This document shows positions 17,476 to 27,610 of a stretch of 64,000 nucleotides of DNA, piece by piece. The notes beneath the pieces are model-generated. The model was not told where the DNA came from. It worked only from the letters and a program-made list of their open reading frames with translations, and did not search any database. The number at the start of each line of letters is the position of its first letter. Position 1 is the first letter of the stretch. Origin of the DNA: an uncultured Brevibacillus sp. (lineage in GTDB: Bacteria; Bacillota; Bacilli; Brevibacillales; Brevibacillaceae); contig NZ_CANMZW010000002.1 of NCBI RefSeq assembly GCF_947502445.1, positions 248,001-312,000 on the forward strand, given 5' to 3'. The position numbers were made by a program, and so were the translations under genes.

Positions 17476-18660
17476 CTAGTAGCTGATTAACACATTCTTG
17501 GTGGTCCGCTTGAGAATCTCCCACATGCCTGCTTTTTCAATCGTTTGTTCGGGATAAAGATCGATTCTGTTCACTTCTTTTCCATCTTTGGTGCGGATGA
17601 AAATGTGTCCCACTACCTGATCCTTGCTTACTGGAGCATTGACCGCCTGTTTGATCACTACTTCCTTACTGAATGAATCCGCTGACTCTCCTCTTTTCAT
17701 AAGAAGACTAACCGCATGCGGGGTGACCACATTTATTTGTGGCTGCTTGCCCTTGTCTACGGTGAGCTGCTCTACGGTTTCCCCTTTTTTGTACATCGGC
17801 ATCACTTGATAATGGGTAAATGCATAGTTGAACATCGTTGAAACCTCATTGTTGCGTGTCTTCACATCAGGCACACCCATGACGACTGCGATAATCCGCA
17901 TGTTATTGCGTTTGGCGGTTGCTGTTAAGCAGTATTTGGCTTCCCCTGTGTAGCCTGTCTTGAGACCGTCCACGCCTTCATAAAACCTCACGAGACGATT
18001 TGTATTGACCAACCAGAACGGGTTTGCCGAGTCCTTGCGCAAATAGTCCTGATACGTTCCCGTAAATTTCGTAATTCCTTCGTGCTTCAATAGCTCTCTG
18101 GACATAATAGCAATATCAGCTGCTGACGAATAATGATTAGGAGCTGGCAAGCCATTCGAATTGACAAAATGGGTATTTTTCATCCCGAGTTGCTTCGCTC
18201 GTTCATTCATTTTGGCGACAAAGCTTTCTTCTGTTCCACTTAGATGCTCTGCCATCGCTACAGAGGCATCATTTCCTGAGGCAATGGCGATCCCTTTGAT
18301 CATATCCTCTACAGCCATTTCTTCACCTGGCTGCAAGAAAATTTGGGAGCCTCCCATCGATGCTGCTCGTTCACTCGTCCGAACCTTATCCGTGAGCTTT
18401 AGCTCTCCACGTTCTACTGCTTCCATAATCAAGAGCATCGTCATTACTTTGGTAATGCTTGCGGGTGGCATTTTTTCGTTCGCGTTTTTTTCATACAATA
18501 CCTTACCCGTGTCAGCCTCTATCATCATGGCCGCTTTCGCATTGGGGGCAAAATTCATTTCGCCAGTTTGCGGTCCAGCCTTTTCTGCTGCGACAGCTAG
18601 TGGAGAAAAAATGGTGAAAAGCATGATGAAGCATAGAGCGATGTATCCATTCCGTTTCAT
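17476..18660 (-). CDS. dacF: Forespore D-alanyl-D-alanine carboxypeptidase DacF
   Basis: DacF is a 394-residue low-molecular-weight penicillin-binding protein that removes terminal D-Ala and, with DacB, sets cortex cross-linking from the forespore side. A signal peptide covers about residues 1-24 (LAVAAEK cleavage area). Active-site motifs are SITK, SGN in IASGNDAS and KTG in GLKTGYTGEA. A beta-rich C-terminal domain follows. The gene stands directly before spoIIAA, as in Bacillus, and a good sigma-F promoter lies upstream. It shares fold and motifs with the dacB product at 2530-3705 but differs in sequence, so these are paralogues rather than a recent duplication. Confidence 0.93.
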   Translation of the reverse strand: MKRNGYIALCFIMLFTIFSPLAVAAEKAGPQTGEMNFAPNAKAAMMIEADTGKVLYEKNANEKMPPASITKVMTMLLIMEAVERGELKLTDKVRTSERAASMGGSQIFLQPGEEMAVEDMIKGIAIASGNDASVAMAEHLSGTEESFVAKMNERAKQLGMKNTHFVNSNGLPAPNHYSSAADIAIMSRELLKHEGITKFTGTYQDYLRKDSANPFWLVNTNRLVRFYEGVDGLKTGYTGEAKYCLTATAKRNNMRIIAVVMGVPDVKTRNNEVSTMFNYAFTHYQVMPMYKKGETVEQLTVDKGKQPQINVVTPHAVSLLMKRGESADSFSKEVVIKQAVNAPVSKDQVVGHIFIRTKDGKEVNRIDLYPEQTIEKAGMWEILKRTTKNVLISY

Positions 18661-18688
18661 AGCAGTCTCTTCCCTCCATTCATGATTT

Positions 18689-18719
18689 TATTCTCACCAA
18701 CCTCAGAGGAAAATATTCA
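18689..18719 (-). promoter_or_regulatory. Sigma-F type promoter of dacF
   Basis: TGAATA and GGTGAGAATA are separated by 15 bases on the minus strand. The downstream element matches the sigma-F -10 pattern GGhnAnAHTR at all positions. It lies 29 bases upstream of the dacF ATG, agreeing with sigma-F control of dacF in Bacillus. Confidence 0.7.
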
Positions 18720-18721
18720 CA

Positions 18722-18753
18722 ACAAAAATCCCTTCTGCACTCGTCAGAAGGGA
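18722..18753 (-). terminator. Terminator after the chemoreceptor gene
   Basis: TCCCTTCTG and CAGAAGGGA form a perfect nine-base stem with a seven-base loop, followed by TTTTTGTT on the minus strand. Confidence 0.9.
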
Positions 18754-18760
18754 CTCTTTA

Positions 18761-20833
18761 TTAGATGACAAAACGACTAACATTTTGTGTGAGATCGTCA
18801 GCCATCTTTTTCAGTTGTTCGACGTTCTCATTAATGCGAGAAATAGAGTTCAGCTGCTCATCGACGGTTTCAACAACACCTGTAATGGAGTCGCTGATTT
18901 CGTCTGACATATATGCCAGCCTGCGCATCGAATCGGTAACGACTTGGTTGCCAGCTGCCATTTCTTCAGAAGTAGCAGTCATGGATTCACTTTGCTCTGC
19001 TGCTGCCTGAATCTCTGCCACGATATTTTGGAAAGCAGTCCCAACGGATTCTACGGATTGCAGGCCGCCACCCACCATAGTAACGATTTCGTCCATGTTT
19101 TTGCTCATATCCATAGCTTCATCGTTAATGGAATGGGCGATAGACGCAATACGCTCTGAGAAGGAGCTGCTCTCCTCCGCCAGCTTGCGAACTTCACTTG
19201 CAACGACAGAGAAGCCACGACCTGCCTCTCCAGCACGAGCTGCTTCAATCGCTGCATTCAGTGCCAACAGGTTTGTTTGCGAAGCGATGCTTGAGATCAT
19301 TTCTACGATGCTCGTAATTTGACGAGCACGTTCCCTGAGGCTATGCATTTGCTGTGCTGTCCGTTCCACTTCGGTTGTAGCACGTCGTACCGTACCGATC
19401 ACATCTTCAACTAGCTGCAAGCCGCCCTGGGCACGCTCGAATGTACGAGTGGTTGCGACCGAGGTAGATTCAGCCGCGATTGCGACTTGTTCTACGCCTT
19501 GCGAAATCTCGGAAACAGTATTGGCTGTTCCTTGTACCTCGTTTGTTTGGGTAGAAACACGCTGGGCAATCGTCGAAATATTATCTGTTATTAAGCTAAT
19601 TGCGCCTCTGTTGTCCTGAGCAATCTGCGTCAGCTCATCTGTCGCTACATTAAGCTGGGTAGCTTGGCCCTGGACCAAAGCAATAAGCTTGCGCAATTCT
19701 GCGGCCATCTCGTTCATCTTACGTCCTACCATTGCCAGCTCATCATTGCCATTTACTTTCACATTTACGTCAAAGTGCCCAGCACCAATTCGGTCCATAT
19801 CCCTGGCAATCGCAAACAGGGATTCGCGAATCCGCTTCGCAAACCACCAAATCAACCAGACGGAGATAGCGATAATCGGCAAGCTGAACAGAACGAAGTA
19901 GATCCACATTTCATTGACTTCACCATATACTTCGTCAACTCCTGATGTGAGCACTACGTCCCACTTCAGCATGGAGATCGGCGCAAATGCAGCGAAAGCG
20001 TCGATTCCTTGGTCTTCGTAGATCAAGCTCTCACTCGATTCTTTTTGCATCAATTCTAACATCTCTGCATACTCAGGCTGCTCTGCAAGGGACATGTTAT
20101 TATTATTCTCCGGGTTTTTATGGGCGACAACCAACCCGTCCGGACGAACGATAAATGCGTAGCCTTTTTGCATGAACGGAATCTCAGGTATCTTTTGAAC
20201 CATCTGGTCAATCGTAAAGCCTACCACGAAAATACGGCTTGTGTCTTTATTCTTTTCACCAACGGGTGTCGCAATATAAAGAAAACTTTTGTTAATCCCC
20301 TTAACGATTTCTTCATCGGAAACGACAGTTCCCCCTGAGCTGATCGCCTGTTGGAAATACTGCTTTTGCTTGAAATCGATTTCATTTTTCCCGGTAAGCG
20401 AGTACAAGGATTTCCCGGTATTGGAATCAATCAGGTAGATTTTCGATATTTCCCGATGGGCCTGGCGCATTAAGCTGAATTGCTCCATAATCAATGGCTC
20501 TAATTCCGTCATCATTACCCGCTTGGAAGCAGCAGACTCAGAAGACGCTACGATATCTTCCAGCCAATCCTCCATGTTTTCTGCGTGCTGTTCAGCCAAC
20601 ATTTTCGCTTGTTTGGATGTAATGCTAAAGAGCGTGGACTTGGAAAAAGAAATAGATATGTATTGCAGAGAACCAATAATGATAAGTACGAGAATCAGAC
20701 CAAAGACGATCATTTTTGTTGCGAGTGAACCCTTCATCTGTTTAGACGAAAATTGATTCAATGATTTCATTTGTGAAAAAAATGATGATGCCATCCCTTT
20801 CACTTTCCATCGCGGCGACAAAAATTTACTCAT
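18761..20833 (-). CDS. Methyl-accepting chemotaxis protein with dCache sensor
   Basis: This 690-residue chemoreceptor has a transmembrane segment at about residues 38-62. An extracellular sensor of roughly 240 residues resembles dCache ([36 protein letters not shown]). A second membrane segment follows near 315-335 and then a HAMP domain. The cytoplasmic signalling hairpin tip reads [41 protein letters not shown] at about 520-560, which contacts CheA and CheW. The ligand is unknown. It stands alone between dacF and the opp operon. Flagellar or chemotaxis neighbours are absent. Confidence 0.92.
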   Translation of the reverse strand: MSKFLSPRWKVKGMASSFFSQMKSLNQFSSKQMKGSLATKMIVFGLILVLIIIGSLQYISISFSKSTLFSITSKQAKMLAEQHAENMEDWLEDIVASSESAASKRVMMTELEPLIMEQFSLMRQAHREISKIYLIDSNTGKSLYSLTGKNEIDFKQKQYFQQAISSGGTVVSDEEIVKGINKSFLYIATPVGEKNKDTSRIFVVGFTIDQMVQKIPEIPFMQKGYAFIVRPDGLVVAHKNPENNNNMSLAEQPEYAEMLELMQKESSESLIYEDQGIDAFAAFAPISMLKWDVVLTSGVDEVYGEVNEMWIYFVLFSLPIIAISVWLIWWFAKRIRESLFAIARDMDRIGAGHFDVNVKVNGNDELAMVGRKMNEMAAELRKLIALVQGQATQLNVATDELTQIAQDNRGAISLITDNISTIAQRVSTQTNEVQGTANTVSEISQGVEQVAIAAESTSVATTRTFERAQGGLQLVEDVIGTVRRATTEVERTAQQMHSLRERARQITSIVEMISSIASQTNLLALNAAIEAARAGEAGRGFSVVASEVRKLAEESSSFSERIASIAHSINDEAMDMSKNMDEIVTMVGGGLQSVESVGTAFQNIVAEIQAAAEQSESMTATSEEMAAGNQVVTDSMRRLAYMSDEISDSITGVVETVDEQLNSISRINENVEQLKKMADDLTQNVSRFVI

Positions 20834-21099
20834 GTTGCCTGCCTCCTTATTGTTTTTCCACTATAATTTTACCAATGCAAGCATAGTAGTAGACTCAACT
20901 TTGCCTTGCCCGCCATGCAAACCAAAGCCACAGTTGTATGTATGCCAGTATCCTGAAAATTTTTATACTACCTGGGTTCGTATAAAAAACAATAGGAAAC
21001 AGCTATCTTTCATTCTCTACCCTTTTTCCACTATCTGCAAACCTTTTTTACAAAAAAAATCTTGTTGAGTATCATGAAACCGTTATCGTGTTTTAGTGT
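20834..21099 (-). other. Intergenic region with no recognised gene
   Basis: This 266-base stretch before the chemoreceptor gene is AT-rich. Apart from AAGGAGG ahead of the chemoreceptor ATG I see no convincing open frame, promoter or repeat. Confidence 0.5.
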
Positions 21100-21140
21100 A
21101 AAAAAGCGAGTTCCTGGCCATGTATAGCCTGGGAACCCGC
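21100..21140 (-). terminator. Terminator after oppF
   Basis: GCGGGTTCCCAGGC pairs imperfectly with GGCCAGGAACTCGC on the minus strand and is followed by TTTTTTA. It lies 12 bases after the oppF stop and ends the opp operon. Confidence 0.88.
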
Positions 21141-21151
21141 TTGTCTGATGA

Positions 21152-22111
21152 TTAGTTATACAAATGGCATGCTGCAAAGTGACCAGGCTCTACTTCTTTC
21201 CACACTGGCGCCGAAGCTGCGCATTCTGGCATTGCTTTCGGGCAGCGTGTACGGAAATGACAACCGCTTGGCGGATTCATTGGACTTGGTACATCGCCTT
21301 GGAGGACAATACGCTCACGATTGCGTTCAACCTCTGGATCCGGAATGGGAATTGCTGACAGCAACGCTTGCGTATACGGATGCAAAGGCTTCTCGTACAG
21401 GGCATCGCTTTCAGCCAGCTCTACCATTTTGCCCAGATACATAACTGCAACACGGTCAGAAATATATTTTACCATGGACAAGTCATGGGCAATGAACATG
21501 TAGGTCAGGCCCATTTTTTCTTGCAATTGCTCAAGAAGGTTAACAACCTGTGCCTGAACAGATACGTCCAAAGCAGAGATTGGCTCGTCACAAACAATGA
21601 ATTTAGGCTCTACTGCCAAAGCACGAGCGATCCCGATCCGTTGGCGCTGACCACCGGAGAATTCATGTGGGAAACGGTTCATATGCTCAGGGTTCAAGCT
21701 AACCAAGGAAAGCAGCTCCTGGATGCGCTCCTTGCGCTTTTGACCAGTCGCCAACCCGTGGATGTCCAAGGCCTCGCCAATGATATCGCCGACTGTCATA
21801 CGCGGATTCAAGGATGCGTAAGGGTCTTGGAAAATCATTTGCATATTGCGGCGCATTGCTTTCATTTCTTGGTTGTTCAAATTCATAATGCTCTTTCCTT
21901 CGAACAAAACGTCCCCGCCAGTAGCGTCATACAGACGAAGAAGCGTGCGACCGGCCGTGGATTTCCCACAGCCAGACTCTCCTACAACTCCCAATGTTTC
22001 TCCCCGTTTAATTTCAAACGAGATATCATTCACAGCTTTCAGAGTATTGTCGCCAATGGAAAAGAACTTTTTAAGGTTGCGGACTTCAATCAATGTATCA
22101 CGGTTATCCAT
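21152..22111 (-). CDS. oppF: Oligopeptide ABC transporter ATP-binding protein OppF
   Basis: OppF is one of two ATPases that power peptide import. The 319-residue protein has Walker [10 protein letters not shown], the signature [15 protein letters not shown] and Walker B FIVCDEP with the switch histidine in IAHDLS. The C-terminal region carries the conserved cysteine cluster [14 protein letters not shown] seen in Opp/Dpp ATPases. It follows oppD by 15 bases and is the last gene of oppABCDF. AGGAGG lies about eight bases before the ATG. Dipeptide or other substrates cannot be excluded from sequence alone. Confidence 0.92.
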   Translation of the reverse strand: MDNRDTLIEVRNLKKFFSIGDNTLKAVNDISFEIKRGETLGVVGESGCGKSTAGRTLLRLYDATGGDVLFEGKSIMNLNNQEMKAMRRNMQMIFQDPYASLNPRMTVGDIIGEALDIHGLATGQKRKERIQELLSLVSLNPEHMNRFPHEFSGGQRQRIGIARALAVEPKFIVCDEPISALDVSVQAQVVNLLEQLQEKMGLTYMFIAHDLSMVKYISDRVAVMYLGKMVELAESDALYEKPLHPYTQALLSAIPIPDPEVERNRERIVLQGDVPSPMNPPSGCHFRTRCPKAMPECAASAPVWKEVEPGHFAACHLYN

Positions 22112-22126
22112 TGTGTACCCCTCCTC

Positions 22127-23122
22127 CTACGATCCTGCGCGGTTCTGAGCAAGCGGATGCTGCAACCAGCAAGCTGCTCGTTGGGACGTGCTGACTTCGT
22201 TCAGCTCAGGATCAATCTCCTGACATACACGCATCGCTGATTCACAGCGCGCCGTAAATCCACAGCCAACTGGTGGACGCAGAAGATCCGGTGGCGTACC
22301 GAAAATAGGAGTCAGTGGCTCATCACGGTTCAGGTCGAGACGTGGTACAGAGCGCAACAATCCTTTGGTATAAGGATGTTGAGGATTGTAGAAAATGTCG
22401 TCTACTGTTCCGGTTTCAATCACTTTACCAGCGTACATAACGATAACACGGTCGCACATCTCAGCAACTACACCCAAGTCATGCGTAATCAGGATGATCG
22501 AAGTACCTGTTTTCTTTTGCAGGTCTTTCATCAAATCCAAAATTTGAGCCTGAATGGTTACATCCAAAGCTGTTGTTGGCTCATCTGCAATCAACAGCTT
22601 GGGCGAACAGGACAGCGCGATGGCGATCATCGCACGCTGACGCATACCGCCGGAGAACTCGTGTGGATATTGCTCCACACGTTTTTCCGGCTGAGGGATA
22701 CCAACCATCGCAAGCAGCTCGATTGCACGATCACGTGCAGCAGAACGCGACATGTTTTGGTGCTTGATTAATCCCTCTGTAATTTGACTCCCAATCGTCA
22801 TCGTTGGGTTCAGAGAAGTCATTGGATCCTGGAAGATCATCCCGATATCTTTACCGCGAATTGCTTCCATTTCTTTATTAGACTTATGAACGAGATTATC
22901 TCCATTGAAGAGAATCTCACCCTTTTTAATTTCTCCTGGTGGCATTGGAATCAGTTTCATCAAGGTCTGAGCTGTTACAGATTTTCCGCAACCGGACTCC
23001 CCTACGATCGCTACTGCTTCCCCACGGTTCACGTGAAAATTAACACCACGTACTGCTTTTACTTCCCCTGCATACGTATGGAAGGATACATGCAGGTCTT
23101 TTACGTCAAGAATGCGTTCCAT
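22127..23122 (-). CDS. oppD: Oligopeptide ABC transporter ATP-binding protein OppD
   Basis: This 331-residue ATPase is the partner of OppF. It shows Walker [10 protein letters not shown], signature FSGGMRQRAMIAIAL, Walker B LLIADEPTTALD and the C-terminal cysteine-rich tail GCGFTARCESAMRVC. ATG at 23122 has AGGAGG ten bases upstream; an upstream open extension of 22 codons lacks a site. It lies 19 bases after oppC and 15 before oppF in the same operon. Confidence 0.92.
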   Translation of the reverse strand: MERILDVKDLHVSFHTYAGEVKAVRGVNFHVNRGEAVAIVGESGCGKSVTAQTLMKLIPMPPGEIKKGEILFNGDNLVHKSNKEMEAIRGKDIGMIFQDPMTSLNPTMTIGSQITEGLIKHQNMSRSAARDRAIELLAMVGIPQPEKRVEQYPHEFSGGMRQRAMIAIALSCSPKLLIADEPTTALDVTIQAQILDLMKDLQKKTGTSIILITHDLGVVAEMCDRVIVMYAGKVIETGTVDDIFYNPQHPYTKGLLRSVPRLDLNRDEPLTPIFGTPPDLLRPPVGCGFTARCESAMRVCQEIDPELNEVSTSQRAACWLQHPLAQNRAGS

Positions 23123-23141
23123 AACGATGATCCCTCCTAAA

Positions 23142-24059
23142 TTATTTACGCAGGCGTGGGTCCACTGCATCTCGCAGACCGTCACCAAACAAGTTAAATG
23201 CCAAAATGGTTACGGAAATAAAGACCGCCGGGAACATCAAGCGCCACGGGTAATACTTCATGGCAGGCAAACCTTCATTGGACATCGTTCCCCACGATGC
23301 AATCGGAGCAGCTACCCCCAAACCAATAAAGGAAAGGAAGGATTCTGCAAAAATAGCAGACGGAACAGTCAAGCTAAGCGTCACGATAATTGGACCCAAA
23401 GCATTTGGAATCAAGTGTTTGAAGATCAGACGATTACTGTCTGCACCAAGCGAGCGCGCAGCGAGTACGAATTCTTGATTTTTCAACTGTAGCATCTGGC
23501 CCCGTACAATCCTGGCCATCCCAATCCACCCGGTTATCGTTAAGGCGATAATAATCGTCCCGACCCCCGGTTCTAATACAACCATGAGCAAAATGACAAC
23601 GAGCAGGTAAGGAATTGCGAACAAAATATCAGCGATACGCATCATGATTTCATCGACTCTGCCACCATAGAAACCTGCGATACCGCCCCAAATCACACCG
23701 ATAATGAGGTCGATAAATGCTGCAGCCAAACCTACCTCTAGGGAAATGCGTGCTCCGTACCAAATACGCACGAACACATCGCGTCCCAAATCGTCTGTAC
23801 CAAACCAGTGTTCAGCAGATGGCTTTTTGTTCTTGCCAGCCAGATCTGTTGTAAAGTAATCGTTATGTGTAACCAGAGGTATTACAATCGCACAAACAAG
23901 CAACGCTACGATAAAAATCATGGAAGCCATTGCTACTTTATTCATTTTCAATCGACGCCAAACGTCTGACCAGAAAGAGAGACTAGGACGCTTGATTGCT
24001 TCTGCTTGACGGAGGTCAACCGAAATCGGCTCGAAATGCTCTTTAGTCAATTGCTGCAT
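23142..24059 (-). CDS. oppC: Oligopeptide ABC transporter permease OppC
   Basis: OppC is a 305-residue inner membrane permease with a long soluble N-terminus (about 35 residues) before the first membrane helix. The OppC-type segment HWFGTDDLGRDVFVRIWYGAR follows. The EAA loop for contact with the ATPases reads VLAARSLGADSNRLIFKHLIPNA at about 200-222. Its ribosome binding site AAAGGAG overlaps the end of oppB, so the permeases are probably made in equal amounts. Confidence 0.92.
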   Translation of the reverse strand: MQQLTKEHFEPISVDLRQAEAIKRPSLSFWSDVWRRLKMNKVAMASMIFIVALLVCAIVIPLVTHNDYFTTDLAGKNKKPSAEHWFGTDDLGRDVFVRIWYGARISLEVGLAAAFIDLIIGVIWGGIAGFYGGRVDEIMMRIADILFAIPYLLVVILLMVVLEPGVGTIIIALTITGWIGMARIVRGQMLQLKNQEFVLAARSLGADSNRLIFKHLIPNALGPIIVTLSLTVPSAIFAESFLSFIGLGVAAPIASWGTMSNEGLPAMKYYPWRLMFPAVFISVTILAFNLFGDGLRDAVDPRLRK

Positions 24060-24065
24060 GTCTCA

Positions 24066-24998
24066 TTACTCCTTTCCTGAGTCCGACAACTTGATACGCG
24101 GGTCTACCAAGGTATACGCGATGTCTACGATCAGAATCATCACTACCAAGATGATGGAATAGAATACGGTCGTTCCCATAATAACGGTGTAGTCACGGTT
24201 TGTAATGGAAAGAACGAATTCACGTCCCAGACCAGGTACACCGAAGATACGCTCAATAACAAACGCACCAGTGAGGATACCTGCGATCAATGGACCCAAG
24301 TAGGTAATAACAGGCAAGAGCGCATTGCGAATTGCGTGTCTGACAGTAATAGCAAAGCTATGCAAGCCTTTTGCTTTCGCTGTTTTAATATAATCTTGGC
24401 CAAGTACCTCGATCATGTTGGAACGAGTCAAGCGAGCGATAAACGCCATCGGAGAAGCTGCGAGCGCCAAGGATGGGAGAATGGTATAAGAAAACCCTTC
24501 CCATTTTGCAATGGGCAACAGTCCCCAGTTGATTGCAAATACGTACTGATAAAAGGAAGCCAAGATAAAGCTCGGAACGGATAGACCCAAAACTGCCAGG
24601 ATCATTGCCGAAAAGTCTTGCCACTTATTATGCTTTAATGCGGCAATCACGCCGAGAATAATACCACCGGAAATGGCCAGCAATAATGCTTGTGCTCCCA
24701 AGTGAGCTGAGACAGGAAAACCACGGTTGATCATTTCATTGACCGTCGAGGATTTTTCCGTAAAGGATGGACCCAAGTCCCAAGTAGCGACACCCTTCAA
24801 ATAGTTGAAATATTGCTCGTGTATCGGCAGGTTAAGCTTGTACTTAGCCTCTAATGCCGCTTTGATCTCATCTGGAACATTTTTCTCCGAAGTAAATGGA
24901 CCACCAGGTACTGCTTTCATGATGAAGAAGGTGGCCGTTACGATCAAGAAAAGCGAGATGAGCATGAAGATGATGCGCTTACCAAGATAACGGATCAA
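24066..24998 (-). CDS. oppB: Oligopeptide ABC transporter permease OppB
   Basis: The 310-residue permease starts with the typical [24 protein letters not shown] and a PGGPF motif after the first helix. An EAA loop reads [26 protein letters not shown] near residue 215. Six membrane segments are likely. The start is TTG at 24998 with GGGGG eight bases upstream. A 262-base gap with two large inverted repeats separates it from oppA, which may lower its level relative to the binding protein. Confidence 0.92.
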   Translation of the reverse strand: MIRYLGKRIIFMLISLFLIVTATFFIMKAVPGGPFTSEKNVPDEIKAALEAKYKLNLPIHEQYFNYLKGVATWDLGPSFTEKSSTVNEMINRGFPVSAHLGAQALLLAISGGIILGVIAALKHNKWQDFSAMILAVLGLSVPSFILASFYQYVFAINWGLLPIAKWEGFSYTILPSLALAASPMAFIARLTRSNMIEVLGQDYIKTAKAKGLHSFAITVRHAIRNALLPVITYLGPLIAGILTGAFVIERIFGVPGLGREFVLSITNRDYTVIMGTTVFYSIILVVMILIVDIAYTLVDPRIKLSDSGKE

Positions 24999-25040
24999 CT
25001 AACTTACCCCCTTGACAGATTTTGAATGCTTTCACGTCCC

Positions 25041-25079
25041 ATGTGTACACTGCGGACGTTACCGACACAGTGTACACAT
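25041..25079. repeat. 12-bp inverted repeat before oppB
   Basis: ATGTGTACACTG (25041-25052) and CAGTGTACACAT (25068-25079) are perfect inverted repeats around 15 bases. Each arm also contains the palindrome GTGTACAC. It could be an mRNA stem-loop ahead of oppB or a double operator. No T-run follows, so it is not a standard terminator. Confidence 0.6.
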
Positions 25080-25183
25080 CGGCTGTGTAAATAACCCTAA
25101 TGATCTCTTGCGATACTATCTCTCTCTATTTTTGTCTTGCTGGCTAAAATGCCATTTGGTATATATGGGAAGGGCTTGCAAAG

Positions 25184-25218
25184 CAGAAGGTATATGGGCT
25201 TGCCATATACCCTCTGCT
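25184..25218. repeat. Stem-loop between oppA and oppB
   Basis: GCAGA-GGTATATGG and CCATATACC-TCTGC pair into a 14-base stem with one bulge on each side. It lies 43 bases beyond the oppA stop. It lacks a clear T-run; a role in oppA mRNA 3' end stability or partial termination is inferred from its place in the operon. Confidence 0.6.
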
Positions 25219-25260
25219 GCATTACCCGATTCCTTTTCGGTAATTGATGCTTAAAACCGT

Positions 25261-26916
25261 TTACTCAACGTATGCGCCCTTCCAATCTACATCGCCCAAG
25301 CCGGTAATTTGAACACCTTTGACGCCCGGTTTCTGTACCCAGGATTGCGTGTAGAAGTAGATTGGCATGATCGGCATTTCATCCATAAGGATCTGCTCTG
25401 CATCAGCCAAAATTTTCTTGCGCTTGTCGAGATCAGCTTCCTTCGCGGATTGGTTTAGGAACTCTTTGAATTGTGGATTTTCCCAACGCGTATCGTTGTT
25501 TCCACCCATTTTATCTTTATACAGCTCCAGGAAGTTGATTGGATCGTTGAAGTCACCCAGCCAGCCCATTCGTCCAATCTGGTAGTTCCCTTGATGCAAA
25601 TCTTCCAAGTAAACTTTCCATTCTTTGTTTTCCAGTTTTACTTCCACACCAAGATTTTTCTTCCATTGGTCTTGAATGGCTTCGGCAATCTTTTTGTGGC
25701 CTTCGGAAGTGTTGTAAGACAAAGTAATGACTGGCAGCTTGGTTATGCCCAGCTCCTTCATCCCTTCTTCCAAGAGCTTCTTCGCTGTTTCCTGATCGTT
25801 GTCCTTGAAATAACCGTTTGGATTCAACACCATGGATGGAGGAACAGCGCCGGTCGCCGGGAGTTGGCCTCTCTGGAGTATGTTGTCGATCAAAGACTGG
25901 CGATCGATCGAGTAAGTAAACGCCTTCCGGATTTTTATGTTGTTGAACGGCGGCTTCTCCGTATTGAATTTGTACCAGTACGTACCAGCAATAGCCTGGG
26001 TCGTCAACTTGCCTTGTTCTTTCAAAGCAGGAATGGCATCTGTCGGCAAGTCGCTTGTCGGCGATCCAGCCCAATCCAGTTCGCCATTATCAAACATGGA
26101 CAATTCTGTATTCTCATCCTCTACCATCGAGAATTCAATTTTGTCGAGTTTGACGTTATCCTTATCCCAGTAATTGTCGTTCTTCACTATCACCAGCTTG
26201 CTTTTGTGCTCCCACGATTCTATTTTGAAAGGTCCGTTCCCAATATGGGTTTTTGCGTCGCCTGCCCACTTCTCATTCGCCTGAACCACCTTCTGGTTAA
26301 CCGGGAAGTAAGTGCGGAAAGCCAGCAGTTCCAGGAAGAACGGAGTCGGATTCTCAAGTTTCACTTCTAGAGTTTTATCGTCGAGTGCCTTCACACCTAC
26401 GTCATCAAGTTTTGCTTCGCCCTTATTTGCTTTTTCACCGTTTTTAATGTAGTACAACTGATATGCATAGTTGGAGGCTGTCTTTGGATCAAGTGCACGC
26501 TTCCAAGCATACTCAAAGTCATGCGCAGTTACAGGATCACCATTGCTCCACTTATGGTCTCTGATCTTGAAAGTGTAGGTGAGTTTATCATCAGATACTG
26601 TGTAACTTTCTGCAGCAGCCTCATGCGGCTTTTCGTCTGAACCAATCCGAGTCAAACCATCGAAGGTCGCCAAAATGATCGCGCCTGAGGTGGTATCCTC
26701 AGCAAGTCCAGGGTCACCCGTAGGTGGCTCTGAGTGCAAGTTCAGCCTCAACACTTGTGGTTTTTTCTCTGCAGCTGGAGTCGATGGTGTAGCTGGTTGA
26801 GAATTAGCAGGTTGTTCAGCAGGCGGTGTTGTTGCTTGTTGGCCTCCGCCGCAACCAGCCAGAGCCGTTCCTAGTACAGCAATCGAGCTTACCAATGCAA
26901 ATATGTTCTTTTTCAA
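25261..26916 (-). CDS. oppA: Oligopeptide-binding lipoprotein OppA
   Basis: OppA captures peptides outside the membrane and hands them to OppBC. The 551-residue protein has a lipoprotein signal with lipobox LAGC at about residue 21, followed by a Pro/Ala/Gln-rich linker. The SBP-type-5 fold includes YTFKIRDHKWSNGDPVTAHDFEYAWKRALDP near residue 115, the usual family signature region. The start is TTG at 26916 with GGGGG about eight bases before it. It is the first gene of oppABCDF, an order in which the binding protein is usually made in excess. Confidence 0.92.
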   Translation of the reverse strand: MKKNIFALVSSIAVLGTALAGCGGGQQATTPPAEQPANSQPATPSTPAAEKKPQVLRLNLHSEPPTGDPGLAEDTTSGAIILATFDGLTRIGSDEKPHEAAAESYTVSDDKLTYTFKIRDHKWSNGDPVTAHDFEYAWKRALDPKTASNYAYQLYYIKNGEKANKGEAKLDDVGVKALDDKTLEVKLENPTPFFLELLAFRTYFPVNQKVVQANEKWAGDAKTHIGNGPFKIESWEHKSKLVIVKNDNYWDKDNVKLDKIEFSMVEDENTELSMFDNGELDWAGSPTSDLPTDAIPALKEQGKLTTQAIAGTYWYKFNTEKPPFNNIKIRKAFTYSIDRQSLIDNILQRGQLPATGAVPPSMVLNPNGYFKDNDQETAKKLLEEGMKELGITKLPVITLSYNTSEGHKKIAEAIQDQWKKNLGVEVKLENKEWKVYLEDLHQGNYQIGRMGWLGDFNDPINFLELYKDKMGGNNDTRWENPQFKEFLNQSAKEADLDKRKKILADAEQILMDEMPIMPIYFYTQSWVQKPGVKGVQITGLGDVDWKGAYVE

Positions 26917-27028
26917 CGCAATAACCCCCAGTACGTTTTCTTTTTTGTCTTTTTTCAGAAAATAAAGGACGAAAAAAACGAACTTAACGCGAAGCTTCTT
27001 GACTTCGGCTGGAAGGCATCAACCCCTT

Positions 27029-27499
27029 TCACTGCAGGGTCACCTCGTCATCCTGAACGAAAGAGAAGGAATCTTTGTACTGCTTCAGTTCCAGTGAAAC
27101 ATCCGCTGCTGCAATCCCTTCAATTTGAGAGAGTCGTTCGTTGACGAAAGTGATCAGCTCGTCATTGCTATGGAAACACGCTTGTATAATCAAGTCGTGC
27201 TTGCCGCTGAAAGCGCCCACAAATCGCACTGCAGAAAATTTGCTCAACTCTTCTGCGACACTTTTCTGCAATCCCAGCTTCGTGGTTAACCCGATGATTG
27301 CCTGTACATGTAAGCCTAGTTTCTCCGGGTCAGGGTGAATCACGAATTGAAAGACTCCATCTTGTAACAGACGGGTGATGCGAGATCGAATCGTTCCCTC
27401 GCTCACGCCAAGTTGATGTGCGATTTCTGTATACGGGATTCGACCGTCTTCCTGGAGAATTTGCAGAATCTGCTTGTCAACATGGTCTAGCTTTTTCAT
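27029..27499 (-). CDS. Lrp/AsnC family transcriptional regulator
   Basis: The 156-residue protein has an N-terminal winged helix (LDHVDKQILQILQEDGRIPYTEIAHQLGVSEGTIRSRITRL). A C-terminal RAM/ActR ligand-binding domain with VGAFSGKHDLIIQACF follows. Members sense amino acids or related molecules and form octamers on DNA. It stands 112 bases upstream of oppA on the same strand, so control of peptide uptake is possible but not shown. The effector cannot be read. No terminator was found between it and oppA. Confidence 0.88.
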   Translation of the reverse strand: MKKLDHVDKQILQILQEDGRIPYTEIAHQLGVSEGTIRSRITRLLQDGVFQFVIHPDPEKLGLHVQAIIGLTTKLGLQKSVAEELSKFSAVRFVGAFSGKHDLIIQACFHSNDELITFVNERLSQIEGIAAADVSLELKQYKDSFSFVQDDEVTLQ

Positions 27500-27610
27500 A
27501 AATACGATTTTTGGGGAACCTCCATCCTTTTTTTACGAAATTCGAAAAAATCTTATAGATATTGTCTGTACATTAAAAGTAATCCGAAATGATAGCGGTG
27601 TCAACGAAAT

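Noticed and set aside
2530..18660. dacB and dacF as a recent duplication
   Set aside because: They share penicillin-binding motifs, but flanking sequence and overall residues differ, and both sit in their ancestral operons.
21368..22240. Long plus-strand frame opposite oppF
   Set aside because: It mirrors the ATPase gene and lacks a ribosome binding site or a recognisable family.
25184..25218. Intrinsic terminator after oppA
   Set aside because: The stem is strong but no T-run follows, and the operon clearly continues to oppB.
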